A stretch of DNA of 64,000 bases, from assembly GCA_944548615.1 (NCBI GenBank), contig OX155963.1, positions 31,571,985 to 31,635,984 on the forward strand. Reading direction: 5' to 3'. The stretch is from Micropterix aruncella. Taxonomy: Eukaryota; Arthropoda; Insecta; Lepidoptera; Micropterigidae. Within the stretch, counting starts at the first letter, position 1. Every line of letters begins with the position of its first letter. Below, in pieces: positions 11,222 through 22,045 of the stretch. The position numbers were made by a program, and so were the translations under genes. The notes under the pieces were generated by a model. That model was not told the origin of the DNA. It did no database searches and was given only the letters and a program-made list of their open reading frames with translations.

Positions 11222-12060
11222 TTTATTTATTTATTTATTTTATTTTATTCGGTTAACAAACAGCGTTTATATATAACAAATACAACATATAACAATAAAA
11301 CTATGACTAATTATATGTTAACACTATTAACCCTTACTATGTGTACATTACATATCTCCGCTATTATACCTTATTTATACTTACATTTCTTTAACAGTGA
11401 TTTACGGATAGACAAAGAGAAAGAACAAAAAACAAATGAGAATGAAATTTTAGAAATGAAATTTTAAGATTATAACCATTATTAATTATTTTGTACCAAA
11501 AAAATATTTTTTTAAATATTACAAAAAACTATTCATGTAAACCGTTTAAGGGATTAATAGTCATTAGATGAAATAGGGAGGTCAAAGGACTGATAAGACT
11601 TTTTAATCGCTTCTTTAAAGTGACTTTAACCTGATGAAAAAATATCAATGTACGCGAATCTATCATTATACGTTGTCATAGCCCTATTTATTAGGGAATG
11701 CTTCGTATAATTAGAGTTATATCTTTTTACATAAAACAGGTGCGGTTTCCGGGTAATACGAGGAGGGGCCAAAATAGATACCTTTTCGACCAGATACGCA
11801 CTGTCAAAAATATTGTTAATTACATTGAACAGAAACATCATATCGTAGGTTGTACGCCTATCTTCAAGACTATCGAGTTTAAAGAGAGCGAATCTATCCT
11901 TGTACGATTCGGCAGATTTATTTTCCTTAAAGCACAAGTTTTTTAGGATTTTTTTTTGAATACGCTCGATTTGTTGCTTGTACAAGTTGTATTGGGGGGA
12001 CCAAATACAGGATGCAAATTCTAGTATACTACGAACATAGGCTCCATATATTACTATCAA
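11222..12060 (-). pseudogene. Jockey-like LINE, C-terminal RT-associated region and 3' tail
   Basis: The minus frame of 144 codons begins at IYGAYVRSILEFASCIWSP and continues with YNLYKQQIERIQKKIL, then LDSLEDRRTTYDMMFLFNV, which is the Jockey-clade post-RT block (compare YAYVRSVLDFGSTIWSP in the 57-kb element). It lacks the RT palm, so it is 5'-truncated. A (TTTA)n/(TTTTA)n run at 11222-11246 is the reverse complement of an A-rich tail and marks the 3' end. Confidence 0.82.
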
Positions 12061-12903
12061 GGTGGATGTCTCGGAAAATGGCTTGCATGCCCGTAATAGA
12101 AAACCTAGCGAACCTTTAGATAATTGTTATTTGATTTTTTTCTTTTGACACTACCGTGGCACTTTAGTGGGACTCTAAAAGTGAGCTCGCCTTAACACAG
12201 GAGTGCCTAGCAAGGCGGGCTCGGTTGCGCTTTGATTAGCATAATAGAAATATACACATGTGTGTTTAATGTATGCGCTAAGTAACCTGGGCTCAGACAG
12301 ATGTGTATGTATCTTAATTTTCTTAATTTTAAAATCATTTTCTGTTGTACTCATTGATTTGAACGTATATGTAAAATTAAAAATTATATTATGAAAATAA
12401 AATTATGTGTAAATTGAAAAATATAATAAATTAATTATTGTCATATCACAGTAACAGCTATATTCAAAAGATTATAACGTTGTTCGTAAGAATACAGTCT
12501 GAGGAATATTTTAATTGTTTTATTTTTGCGCGTCGCCACCGCGATCTTACCTTATCTAACTTGAAACCTCTGCGACCATTGTTCTACGCCTTGCTACGGA
12601 TCGTAGGCCGTAGGCGGCGTAGGCGTGGGGACCTCTACGCCAGCTACACTGGCGCCTGTTTGAGCAAGTTTACGGGCGTCCGAAAGCATCAAAGTCGTCA
12701 AAAGGCAGGCAAATTTGATCGGATAGTCATAAAATCCGAGAGCCGAACCCGCGAACGCAACACCATTAATCCATACGGTATGATTAGTGAGGGGCGTACT
12801 TTGTAAAACAATCGTATCAATTATCACAACATCACTTTCATTTGGACAGTCAAATTGAAATTAAAGGAACTGAGGTAGATTTATCATTGCCAAATACAGG
12901 GTC
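12061..12903. other. Unassigned spacer with a GC-rich island
   Basis: Positions 12530-12800 are locally GC-rich with repeated CGTAGGC words. They give overlapping 122- and 77-codon frames on opposite strands, neither with a recognisable motif. Overlapping frames on both strands in a short GC-rich patch argue for a non-coding TE fragment. Nothing else is supported. Confidence 0.45.
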
Positions 12904-13002
12904 AGTTTTAAGTTACCAGCATCCTTGAAGGGGGTGAATCAGTACAATCAAATAAACGACTTGTTTTTTTTTTTGCCAAATTTTATCTATTGGAGAGTTT
13001 AA

Positions 13003-13597
13003 CCCTTAACCAGGAACATCGGTCTTACAGACCGCTATGGTTTCTTAGAAATGCTTCCAGTCCGTCCCCCCGCCCCTCAGCGACCCTCCGCTCGCAGTAG
13101 TCTCCTATTAGTTCCCGATGTGTTGGCGCACCCGACGATCGTGTCTATAGGAGCGTCTGTTTTATTGTTTTAGCGCTGGTTTAAAAATTCGTCATTATTA
13201 GTACCGGTCTGTGAGACCTTCTGCGGAGGTACCGATGACCATGACAGACAAACATGAAGACTTGCAAACTCTGTCTATACACCAATAAGAGCAATACAGG
13301 CTATAAATGCATCAAATGCTCGGATCCTATAAGTTTAGAGTGTTCTATGAAGGTCGGCAAAAAAATGTGCTCCGAATACGACATAAGTTTTATTTATAAT
13401 AAGATAGACAATACATACATATAACTGTTATACCCAAATCTTTCCACTTCATAAGATACCAGGCTTTTGATATTGGTACCTACTTAAATAAATTGTTGTT
13501 AGGTAGAAGTGTGTTTTATAATCAATAATTCAAAATAGCGGTCCCACAGACCGAAGTTTCCTATTACGTCGTTTAAAATCATGTTCCTAGTAAAGGG
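13003..13597 (+). mobile_element. piggyBac-family deletion derivative with TTAA duplication
   Basis: The ends CCCTTAACCAGGAACAT and (complement) CCCTTTACTAGGAACAT match 15 of 17 bases and are flanked by TTAA at 12999-13002 and 13598-13601, the diagnostic target of piggyBac. Subterminal near-palindromes GGTCTTACAGACC and GGTCCCACAGACC lie just inside each end, with a related CGGTCTGTGAGACC at 13205. The interior keeps only the C-terminal cysteine-rich tail of a transposase. It sits inside the MITE listed above, so it is the younger insertion. Confidence 0.88.
13254..13424 (+). pseudogene. piggyBac transposase C-terminal cysteine-rich domain remnant
   Basis: A 56-codon frame starting MKTCKLCLYTNKSNTGYKC and continuing IKCSDPISLECS. 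The CxxC ... CxxC ... C spacing and the 'TGYKC.KC' core match the zinc-binding tail that piggyBac transposases use for DNA binding. The catalytic RNase H-fold region is gone, so this is a relic. The ATG is probably fortuitous. Confidence 0.75.
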
Positions 13598-13939
13598 TTA
13601 ATAAGCGTTGAGCGCGCTGCACCATCTAGCGGTCGGCAAAATATCGCTGATAAACAATATTAGCAATATTATACCTAGGTACCGCAAGAAGCCGCATCGT
13701 TCTCAACGTTTTTTATCCTTTTTTTCAATAAACAACATTTTCAAATTTTCAAAAAATAATTTCTTTTTTTTGTTTTTCCCACAATTTTTTGTCAAAATAT
13801 TGCTTATTTACTCATACCAATTCACCCTCTTCAGGGACGCCAGTGACTAAAAACTTATTCTGTATAAACCATGCCCTGCCCAGTCGATTGCGACAAGTAA
13901 TCGAAGCATTTATCGATAAATCAGCCCGGTTTGAGATTA

Positions 13940-14205
13940 AACTATGACTAGCGCACTCCTTGGTTGATCGATTTCAACCACAATATTTTCAACTTTACCA
14001 TGACCAAATGATGCGGCATACCAAATTTCAGCTCAATCGGATAAGGCTGTTGGGCGATATCGTGGAGGAATATACACAGCAGATACACAAACAGACCTAA
14101 ATCTGGAATGGTCCAAATGAATATTTCCGTCTTTACCCCGATTTTTTTTAGGGCGTTCACAATACTTTCCCTCGTGGTCGGTTTATGGGTCGGGAAAGTC
14201 AAATT
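13940..14205 (+). repeat. Family A repeat, copy 2
   Basis: Carries the family modules GACTAGCGCACTCC, TGATCGATTTCAACCACAAT, ACCAAATGATGCGGCATACC, AAATTTCAGCTCAATCGG, ATATCGTGGAGGAATATACA and GTTCACAATACTTTCCCTC. It has no C-rich head. It sits between the two related MITE copies. Confidence 0.75.
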
Positions 14206-14218
14206 GGTGCTTATACAG

Positions 14219-14580
14219 GTGAGTTTTTTATAAGTGACATCCTTGCAGTGGGTAAATTACTACGAGCAAATAAGCAACTTTTAATGAAAATAATTAAAAA
14301 AAAACATTTTTCAATTATTTTCTTCTTTAAACCGAAATATGTTTTTTTAAACAATAAAGTATAAGAAAAACGTATAGCGCGCTGTGATATAAAACGGTAA
14401 GCAATCGTGAATAATCAATATTAGCGATATTTTACCTAACGCTGGATGGCGCAGAGCTCTCAACTATTGTCAAACTTTTATTTATCAGTCAAGTTCTTTT
14501 TTTTTCCAAAATTTCTTCGTCAAACGTTGTTTACTTGCTTGTACTGATTAACCCAATACAATGATGTCGTTAATAAAAAA
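14219..14580. mobile_element. MITE, copy 2 of the 12.9-kb family
   Basis: The left end (GTGACATCCTTGCAGTGGG, AGCAAATAAGCAAC) is an imperfect inverted repeat of the right end (GTTTACTTGCTTGTACTGAT, AACCCAATACAATGATGTCG). The interior resembles copy 1, including ATCAATATTAGCGATATTTT. Without the piggyBac insertion it is ~360 bp, close to copy 1 minus its insertion. Confidence 0.72.
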
Positions 14581-14690
14581 ATACGTGTGGCAGTCGTGGA
14601 CTGCCGCAGTAAAGCTATTTCATAGCATTTTTAACAACTTATGCAATTATAATTATTTATTTATTTTATTTTTTCTGACGTCAGATAACT

Positions 14691-14784
14691 GCGCTCTATC
14701 GGAAAACGTTGAAATTATTCCGAATCATTTGCGGCTGCGGAAGCAAATGATTCGGAATAATTTAAACGTCTTCCGATAGAGCGC
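14691..14784. repeat. Hairpin-forming inverted repeat, 42-bp arms
   Basis: The left arm starts GCGCTCTATCGGAAAACGTT and the right arm ends with its near-perfect complement, separated by about 10 bases (GGCTGCGGAA). Only a few arm mismatches are seen. No flanking duplication is clear. This could be a small MITE or a residual foldback. Confidence 0.8.
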
Positions 14785-16127
14785 CGCGCACGAATTTTTT
14801 ATTCGATAAAGCATAAAACAGGATTATTCGAAAAAAATCGTAGATTAAAATATAGATAATTAAATTATCTTTAAAATGGTGCAGGTTTCATAATAATACG
14901 CCAGATAGTATTTGCGTAGTAGTCGTTTTTGTGTTCGGTTAGACCTAATTTCACAAATTAATTACACTATGTAATATAAACAAAATCTAAAATATTCAAA
15001 GCTAAGAATATTAGGAAAATGTTCTTGTTTAACATATATTTTTTTCGAATCGTAAGCAGTACTCTTTTAGACGTAATTATCAGTTTAAAATCATTAATAT
15101 TCGTTAAGAAATTTCTTCATTCTTTCGCCGCGCTGGCCTACGCCCGCGATAAAAGCTATGCAATAGCTTAAAAACTCACGGTGTATTGGTGCGTGTTCTT
15201 GAAAATTGGTGCGTGTGTAGCCTTCGTGGATATTGGTGCGTGTGAATATGCCCGTAATAATCCAAACAACAAAATATTTTATACACACTTTTACATTAAC
15301 GACATTTAAACGCCCAATAAAGCGACACGTAATGCATAGTTTATATCTCTTTGGGGAGTAATAAAATTATCATAATTTCAAAAACTCATTCGTCTATTTT
15401 TAATCAGTTATGAATTACGCCCGAATATTTAGGAAATATCGACCATATGAAAAAGGCAAGTAACTTGCATTTTTATGGCTTAATTTATGGTTATATTTTC
15501 TATGGGCCAACAATGAAAATTACTCATAATATTGGATCGCCACATATGTGCAGACTTTCGGCCTAAACAAGGTCAAGTTTGAAGTAGATTGTTCGTAAAA
15601 GAGAAGCAAACAAGGAATACTATTTCGTGTAAACAAGTTTTAATTCTAAAATACCCGTGTAGTAGTTATCTGTCTGAGTGGCTGAAATGCCTAAGGAGCA
15701 CAGTAACGAAAAAATATATTTGTGCCGATAAAATAGAGTAGGGTGCCAATTTGGAAAACTAACTTATAACGTCAGGAACCTCTTTTATTTGTGAGGGACC
15801 ACCCCTCACTAGACTCCAAGTTGTTCGGTGTGAGGTGGTGGTATCAACTTACGAATTATCTCCGTATTGAAAGGCGGTTTCGAATGAATCATAAGGTATT
15901 TATTGAATCGATTGAAAAAGTTTGATATTGCCAGTTATAACGCTTCCCGAATAGTTTATGTTGTCGCGTGTATATTGATGCGCGACTGCAGTTACGAGGG
16001 TATATGGATGACGATTGTATTTTGTGCTCCTAGTATCTTGTACTGGGCACGGCTCGAGTCTGTGGGATTGCAGACTGATGCGTCGTGACTGGGAAAGATA
16101 AGGTAAGGAAACCAAGGAGCAGGACTC
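14785..16127. other. Spacer; includes one of two inverted, related ~85-bp blocks
   Basis: Positions 15791-15873 (CCACCCCTCACTAGACTCCA ... TCTCCGTATTGAAAG) are related, in opposite orientation, to 18681-18767. GTGCGTGT-type words repeat three times at 15185-15245 around ATTGGTGCG. I recognise no genes. Confidence 0.5.
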
Positions 16128-16169
16128 GTTGAACGACCTCGTGAGACCCCTCTCACGAGGTCGTTCAAC
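16128..16169. repeat. Perfect 19-bp hairpin with 4-base loop
   Basis: Arm GTTGAACGACCTCGTGAGA, loop CCCC, then the exact complement. Immediately afterwards CGTTCAA occurs again. The tight perfect stem suggests a recent snap-back duplication rather than an old element. Confidence 0.85.
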
Positions 16170-16519
16170 GACCGTTCAATGCCGAGTATGCCGTCGCAAC
16201 CTTGGGGGAAGGTGATCACTCGAGGAATGATCTGTGACCCAGAAGCCGGGACACCGAAGTGTGCCGTCGCTATCTGGATACTTATCCACTCGAGGAATGA
16301 TACTTTGGTTGATTTTTCGCCGGTTTATATAGGCCGGGAAATGATGAAATTCGAAATATTCCGAGCAAAAGTATTGTTTCGTCGTGCTGATTCATAGCTT
16401 CACGAGTTAAAATAATAGCTGAATTGTGTCAGTGTATTTATTTCACTGGAAATCGATGCATTTGTTGATCGCATGTGACGGTACTTAAGGGCCGTTACAC
16501 ATTTAATCATGAAATAAGT

Positions 16520-16907
16520 TTCGAGAAAATCAGTCCCGACTGAGCTGAAATTTGGCGTGCAGGCATCATTTGGTCGTGGCAAGAGTTGAAAAGATTGTGG
16601 TTGAAATCGGTCAACCAGAGGGCGCGCTAGTCATACTTCGCTTACGAAATATTGCAGCTAGAGACGTGAAAGTCGGTACACAGCTGATGCAATCGGTACA
16701 GAGATGTTTGGAATATCTCTAATACAAGCGACGTAAATAATATTCAAAGTCTGCCATGTCTGAGAAAATATTTTTGAGAAAAAATACCATTTTAATACCA
16801 CGAAAAATACTACGAACTGGCGAGCGGGGTAGGTTGGGTTATCGCGGAGGGGGGGGGGGCTGCTCCACTTGCCGGGAAAGCCTTAGGGTAACACAACCGA
16901 TTTTTTT
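16520..16907 (-). repeat. Family A repeat, copy 3, with its complete head
   Basis: In minus orientation it begins AAAAAAATCGGTTGTGTTAC, CTTTCCCGGCAAG and a C12 tract, followed by TAGTATTTTTCGTGGTATTA, ACGTCGCTTGTATTAGAGAT, GATGCCTGCACGCC and AAATTTCAGCTCAG. This copy links the 'ATCGGTTGTGT' head (also solitary at 30.87, 43.28 and 59.59 kb) to the body modules, which defines the family's 5' structure. Confidence 0.78.
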
Positions 16908-17269
16908 GTTACGCCACTGAACCAAAGCAAAATTTATGGCGCGTATGCAAAATAACTGTGTAACTTATGTAAATCGTTATATTCGTATATAAACAGTGGC
17001 GGCGGCGCGGCGCGGCGACGCATATTGTTCCTGTGGATATTAAATAAAGAATGAGGAGATTTGGGTCAGGCATTGCTAATGATCTTAACATGTCAGTGAG
17101 CAAAGCCAGGTCGGGGAGTCACGTTAGTGGTATCAAGCGCTTGGTAGTCCTTCCGACGCAGCGGGACAGGGGGATAGCAATTTTAATGCTATTCTGCATA
17201 TTGCGTGGTGAATATTATGCAAAACTAGCTGCGTCCCACGTATATATTATTATTAACGTCTATCTAACA

Positions 17270-17380
17270 ATATATCTATCAATATGGTACACGTGGTACA
17301 GTAAGGCTCTCGTACACATAATAAAGGAGAAAGCAAAATTTCATCGAAAATGGAAAAAAACCACAAGCCTTTACATTACG
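17270..17380 (+). pseudogene. Short LINE fragment (endonuclease-RT linker)
   Basis: Within a 114-codon open frame, WYSKALVHIIKEKAKFHRKW resembles the linker between endonuclease and RT in Jockey/CR1 elements (typically W-[FY]-[ST]-x-EL-x-x-L-I-x-x-K-x-x-x-H-x-x-[WY]-K). Only ~35 codons fit; the upstream part of the frame is unrelated. The call is tentative. Confidence 0.4.
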
Positions 17381-17615
17381 AATCATTCGCGGTAGGCAAA
17401 TAGGTAACGAACGAAAGTATTAACCTGTGAGGACTTCGCCCACATATCAGTCAACAAAAGAAGTAAATTCTCTAGAATCGAAACTGCAAACACACTTAAT
17501 ATAACACGCGTCAACTAGCAACGCACACTCAGCCGATGACTAATTTCATTTCTTCTGATCGATCCAATTTGACACACTTAGTTTCCACGCATAGTACACC
17601 ATACATTCGATCGAT

Positions 17616-18524
17616 CATTCATCATCCTCTGGCGATCCTCGGCCACGCATAGTTCACGCGATCATCATCATCAAGACTGGATAAACTTGAGCGCCTACAG
17701 AACGTTTGCATAAGGTACATATTCAATCTGAGGAAGTATGACCATGTTTCCGAGTACCGATCAAAATTGCAATGGCTTCGTATACGGGACCGGAGAAATT
17801 TGCATATCCTTTCACTTCTATATAATGTACTACACAACCCTACATCTCCCTCCTACCTCAACGAGGCTTTTACCGGATTAGGAAGTCATGGTCTCCCACT
17901 TCGTTCAAGTCAGAATAATATCCTACGTATCCCAAAACACAATACCACTTTTTTTCCTACTCCTTCTCCGTACATGCAGCTCGACTGTGGAATCAGCTTC
18001 CTTCAACTATTCGAGGCGCTAGCTCGCTGTTCACCTTTAAGCAATCATTGAAAAAGCACTTCCTTTCACAAAAAATATTAATCATAAATTCTAACCTTTC
18101 CGTTATCCCCTCCCTTTCCTTACCTTATTTTGGCAGTTTATTTATTTACTTATTTATTTATTTATTTATTTGTTAATATATCAAAATATGTATGTATATA
18201 CATATACATACATATAATATGTCAAACTCAAACATTTATTTATATATTTACATTTTACTTTAGATACACACACAATGTATATTATATGCTATAATTTCAA
18301 ATTTAATTTTAGGCTATAATTTGTTGCCTACTCTTCTTTTCACACCAGCATGTTGGTTGACTGGAAGATATTGCTGTAGTGTAGCAATAAGTCCGCCATT
18401 GTACCTTATTTTATTGTGCAATAAAGAGATTTTCATTCATTCATTTTCATTCATTCATTCATTCATTCATTCATCATCCTCTGGCGACAGTCAGCCACGC
18501 ATAGTACACGCGATCATCATCATC
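17616..18524 (+). mobile_element. 5'-truncated LINE insertion bracketed by 57-bp direct repeats
   Basis: The blocks 17616-17672 and 18468-18524 are copies of one 57-bp sequence (CATTCATCATCCTCTGGCGA ... CCACGCATAGT ... CACGCGATCATCATCATC) with about six mismatches. Between them lies a LINE C-terminus, a 3'UTR with GATATTGCTGTAGTGTAGC, CAATAAAGAG and a (TTCA)n tail. The arrangement fits target-primed insertion with a long target-site duplication. A (TTTA)n stretch occupies 18136-18172. Confidence 0.75.
17674..18060 (+). pseudogene. LINE C-terminal domain (CR1/Jockey-like)
   Basis: One frame reads LDKLERLQNVCIRYIFNLRK, YDHVSEYRSKLQWL, RRNLHILSLLYNVLHNP and, after a frameshift near 17945, FSVHAARLWNQLPSTIR and TFKQSLKKHFLS. 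The 'LQWL-R-RR', 'AARLWN-LP-IR' and 'FK..LK..FL' blocks are the classic C-terminus of CR1/Jockey-type RT proteins. No RT palm is present (5' truncation). Confidence 0.82.
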
Positions 18525-18954
18525 TTCAAATCTATCGCCGCGCTTCATACTTCGGATACACAACTGCGACATCTACTTCGAGCACACAATACACACTCGG
18601 CGACTTATCAATCAAGGCGTTACAAACTGGCAACCGATCACATAACTTCTGAATAAATAATTTCATCTTCAGCATCAACGACTTTCAATACGGAGAAAAC
18701 CCCTTGATGAGAACCACCCTTCACTCACGAGCAATTGGAGTCTAGTGCAGGGTGGCCACCTCACAAACCTATATATTAATGACACAAGAAAATATCAAGG
18801 GCGGCGATTCAAAAGCGTTCTGGCGGTTCGTTAAAAACAATCAATCGAGTCCTGCCTATCCACAGACGATGCACTAAAATGACACTACTGCCAGTATTAG
18901 TATAACTTTATCCTTATCTCTCTTATCCTTAACTTTATCCTGATCTATCCTTAT
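18525..18954. other. Spacer with inverted ~85-bp block and pyrimidine-rich microrepeat
   Basis: 18681-18767 is the inverted relative of 15791-15873. 18905-18957 is a TTATCCTT-type imperfect repeat directly left of the next inverted repeat. No genes are seen. Confidence 0.5.
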
Positions 18955-19324
18955 CCCTCCGTATACTGCTGACGAACTCGAGGATTCTTAGGGGCTCTCA
19001 AGACGATCAAGCATGCTTGGGAAGAGATCGTAAACCGCAGGAAATATGCGAATATTTTTTTAAAGATTTACCAAAAATGCCTAATTTTGTAGTTTTATAC
19101 CAGGGAGCTACGTCATTCATTAATCAACTACTTCTAATTAACGTGACTCCCTGTTATAAACTACTAAATAAGGCATATTTAGTAAATATTTAAAAAATAT
19201 ATATTTGCATATTTCCTGCGGTTTACGATCCCTTACCAGCCCGCGACGCGATGCTTGACAAGCATGCTTGATCTTCTAGAGAGTCCCTAAGAATCCTCGA
19301 GTTCGTCAGCAGTATACGGAAGGG
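18955..19324. repeat. 370-bp inverted-repeat element
   Basis: The left outer arm CCGTATACTGCTGACGAACT then CGAGGATTCTTAGG is mirrored at the right end, and inner arm words (CAAGCATGCTTG, GATCGTAAACCGCAGGAAAT) recur complemented at about 19200-19275. The arms are ~130 bp and imperfect around an AT-rich centre with a further palindromic CCAGGGAGCTACG / CGTGACTCCCTG pair. This is probably a foldback MITE; there is no transposase. Confidence 0.8.
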
Positions 19325-20360
19325 AAATACTGGGATATGCTGCTTGAACTCTGTAATGTGTCTCATGATTTCATTGCCGCTATGTTTACTGACGTATGTA
19401 ATATGCTAAAGTCAGCTGTCCAACATGGTGTGACCAGTGACCGTACATCATAATATACTATCTTTTATGGATCTTCATTGCAAATAATATATTTTAAATA
19501 TATGCATATATAAATTAGCTTTGGGGTTTTAGTGTAATTAGCCATATTTAAGAAGGTTCCTAACTTCAAAACTCCGAAATGGCTCATAAGTGAGGTGAAG
19601 TTGTAGCAGTCATAAGTATTCTAGATAAATAGATCTTTTCAGTGGTAAAAATGTTATTGTTATTGAAAAGGTTAACCCATACATGTTTACCCATTGCCCT
19701 TTTTGTTAGTTAGGTAATTTTCCTTCCACGTAGTGTCTTATCTTATCTTTCTAGAAGCGTCCGACGCCCCAATAATTCTCTAAGGACAATACATTGCTTA
19801 TCAACCGTATCAACCGTACCTAGGTATACGATAATATCCTTGGAAAGGAGGTAACGGGTTGCGAGCGGAACTGTGCGCCGATGTGCGAAAGCAGGCTGTA
19901 ATTTGATTTGTGGCCGTGTGAAACTTCACGACACGAACGCGCGGCAAACTGAAGCGTCGATGACGTCAAACCACAAAGTCGAGGAACAGCGAACTTCCCC
20001 GTGCGTTATAAATCTTAGTAAAATCACAAGAAAAATAAGATTTTGGGTAGTCGTTTATTTATTAAATTATCGTATTTTCCGCAAAAGTCAATAGTATTTT
20101 ATTAATCAAAAATTGCAAATACAGTTATCCAACTATGACATATCCATGTCATACTAATACATTTTTAAAACACCAATACTCAAAAGATGAATGAATGAAA
20201 GAATTACAAAAAAAACAAAGAAATCAATAGCCTTAAACTAATGCAACAAATAATTAACCCTTGGTACTCGAGCGGCTCCTGTACAGACCCCGGGCAGGTT
20301 ATAGCATCCACTCGAGCGGCGCCGCTACGGCGCACCATGGAAAATGGAGCTATTTTAGGT
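19325..20360. other. Spacer without recognised genes
   Basis: A TGACGTCA palindrome is present near 19960 in a GC-richer patch (19870-20000), with a 73-codon frame that matches nothing known. A TTAACCC motif near 20256 resembles a piggyBac-type end, but no partner end was found. Confidence 0.45.
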
Positions 20361-22045
20361 AGCTAATGGGCCCTTGCTGAGTTGGCCACGAAGATCCATT
20401 CTGCTCAGTGTTATTTTTATTTTATTTTATTTTCTTAAGGATAACTTACAGCCAATAATTTTATAGTGAACAATAATAGGAAGCTTAGAGCCATTTACAA
20501 GTTACCACTGATAATGACAATAATAATAACGTCAATTTAGAACTAATATTAAGTATAAAGAAGATATTAAACAAGAAGATACTAAATTGTACATTAGAAA
20601 ACATGTTGACATAAACAATACTGTAATAAAAGAAGGAAATGCTAAGCCTGGTCATCACAAAATCGCCCTACAACCTGCTTTCTTATAGTATCTATATTCG
20701 TGAAAAAGGGGTCAATATCCATGTCAGCATTCAGGGTGTTGAAAGTTTCGCATAAAATAGGAATTACGCCTGTATTTGGTTTTAAAGCCAGGTACATGAA
20801 GCGGTGCCCTATTTCTAAGTGTCCGGCTAGGAGTGCGGAGAGATATTTTAGATAATAGTTCAGGACAATCAATCGAGCCATTTAAAATTCGTAGTAAAAG
20901 TGAGATGTCAGCTATGTTTCTTCGCAAAGCCAATGGCAGCAAATGATGGCGGATACAACGAGAATAGTAGTCTGGATCGCGTATACGACATTTATATTCT
21001 ATGTAGTGCAGAAATTTTCTTTGGATGGCCTCTATTCTCGATGCATACACCTCGTAACAAGGGTTCCATAACTGGGATGCATATTCAAGATGACTGCGGA
21101 CATAGGCACAGTAGAGAATTTTTATGGTTTTTATGTTATTGAAGTGTTCGCTGGATCGTATAATAAATCCTAGGGCTTTAAACGCTTTCGCAACAATACT
21201 GTCGATGTGGGCATCAAATAGCAGTTTGGAGTCGAGTGTAACACCCAGATCCTTAATCTTAGTTACCCTACTCAAAGCAGAGTTATTGAGAAAATAAGAA
21301 GAGGAAGAAGGGTTATTTTTACGACTAAAAGTAATGGTAGAGCATTTGGCAACATTGAGGTCTAACTTGTTGGCAGTGCAATAGCTGTTCAAGCGTAACA
21401 AGTCCTCCTGCAGGAGGACTGGCCACACTCACGGGTCATCACCCATCCGGCGGCCTCCACGCATGAAGTGCGAGCACGGGCAGGACTCTGGCCTTAGGGC
21501 TAGTCTTCCCCTAGGAATCAGCCTTCTGCGCTCCTGGGCGGTCTGCGCACCGTGCGACATAAGCCAATCGATTGTGCACTCTGACTAACAGTCGGGGGAG
21601 TCTGGAAGCAGTACTGTTTCTTATAGAGCGGGGGTGGTTGCGGACGTTACGGCGACTGCTCTTGAAACGACCATCGGCTACCCGATCCTGGGTGAACAGC
21701 CGGACAAAGGATTCCGTGGTCCGCGGTAGATTCGGTATACACCGTTTCACCGCTTCGTAAGGGAGAGGACCGCGCAGGCGACCTTGAACTCGTGACCAAT
21801 CGAGAGACCGGAGTAATCTGGTCGCAATTGGAAGTAAGGGCGTGATTGTAAGCCCGCTGGGTAACACACCTGGTTATCTCGCGGATAAGGCGTTCGCGTT
21901 GGCCTCTTACGGGCATATGGCGGAGCTAAACGGTGGACTGTTTTGTCCAAGTCTTCTGCGCTCACTTCACGGAAGATAGAACGACTAATCGTTAAATTTT
22001 CCTGAGGTGACGGGTTCGCCAGTTGTAGTTGACAACTCTATTTAT
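20361..22045 (-). repeat. LINE-3'UTR-like repeat, copy 2, split by a Jockey insertion
   Basis: The block GGGCCCTTGCTGAGTTGGCC ... CTCAGTGTT at 20369-20411 continues at 21421 with GGCCACACTCACGGGTC. In the uninterrupted copy near 61.6 kb the two halves are adjacent. From 21421 to 22045 the copy is otherwise complete (GGCGGCCTCCACGCATGAAG, AATCGATTGTGCACTCTGAC, GGGAGAGGACCGCGCAGG, AGGTGACGGGTTCGCC). The open frames in it are incidental and shared with copy 1. Confidence 0.8.
20412..21420 (-). pseudogene. Jockey-clade LINE, 3' half of ORF2, frameshifted near its C-terminus
   Basis: The 234-codon frame begins LLQEDLLRLNSYCTANKLDL, NVAKCSTITFSRK (post-palm thumb), then VTKIKDLGVTLDSKLLFDAH, ILYCAYVRSHLEYASQLWNP and LALRRNIADISLLLRILNG. 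A frame change near 20750 leads into FNTLNADMDIDPFFTN and the true C-terminus at 20642. An A/T-rich 3'UTR and TTTTA-type tail end at 20412. The FADD/YADD palm is missing. It is inserted into LINE-3'UTR repeat copy 2, so it is younger than that repeat. Confidence 0.88.

Larger units (their letters stand above)
12904..13855. mobile_element. MITE with ~50-bp inverted ends, copy 1, interrupted by piggyBac
   Basis: The left end (GTTACCAGCATCCTTGAAGG then GTGAATCAGTACAATC) is an imperfect inverted repeat of the right end (GAATTGGTATGAGTAAATAAGC in complement, split here as two words). The interior carries a 'GGTCGGCAAAATATCGC' region also present in the related copy at 14219-14580. The length excess over copy 2 is explained by the piggyBac insertion at 13003-13597. 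The superfamily is unknown; no transposase remains. Confidence 0.7.

Noticed and set aside
12438..12827. Overlapping 122- and 77-codon frames on opposite strands
   Set aside because: GC-rich low-complexity patch with repeated CGTAGGC; frames on both strands indicate chance openness.
21511..21965. Frames with PLPYEAVKR and RLFTQDRVADG shared with 2.1 kb and 61.8 kb
   Set aside because: Shared because the underlying repeat is shared; copies contain frame-breaking indels and the repeat behaves as LINE 3'UTR, so coding is unlikely.
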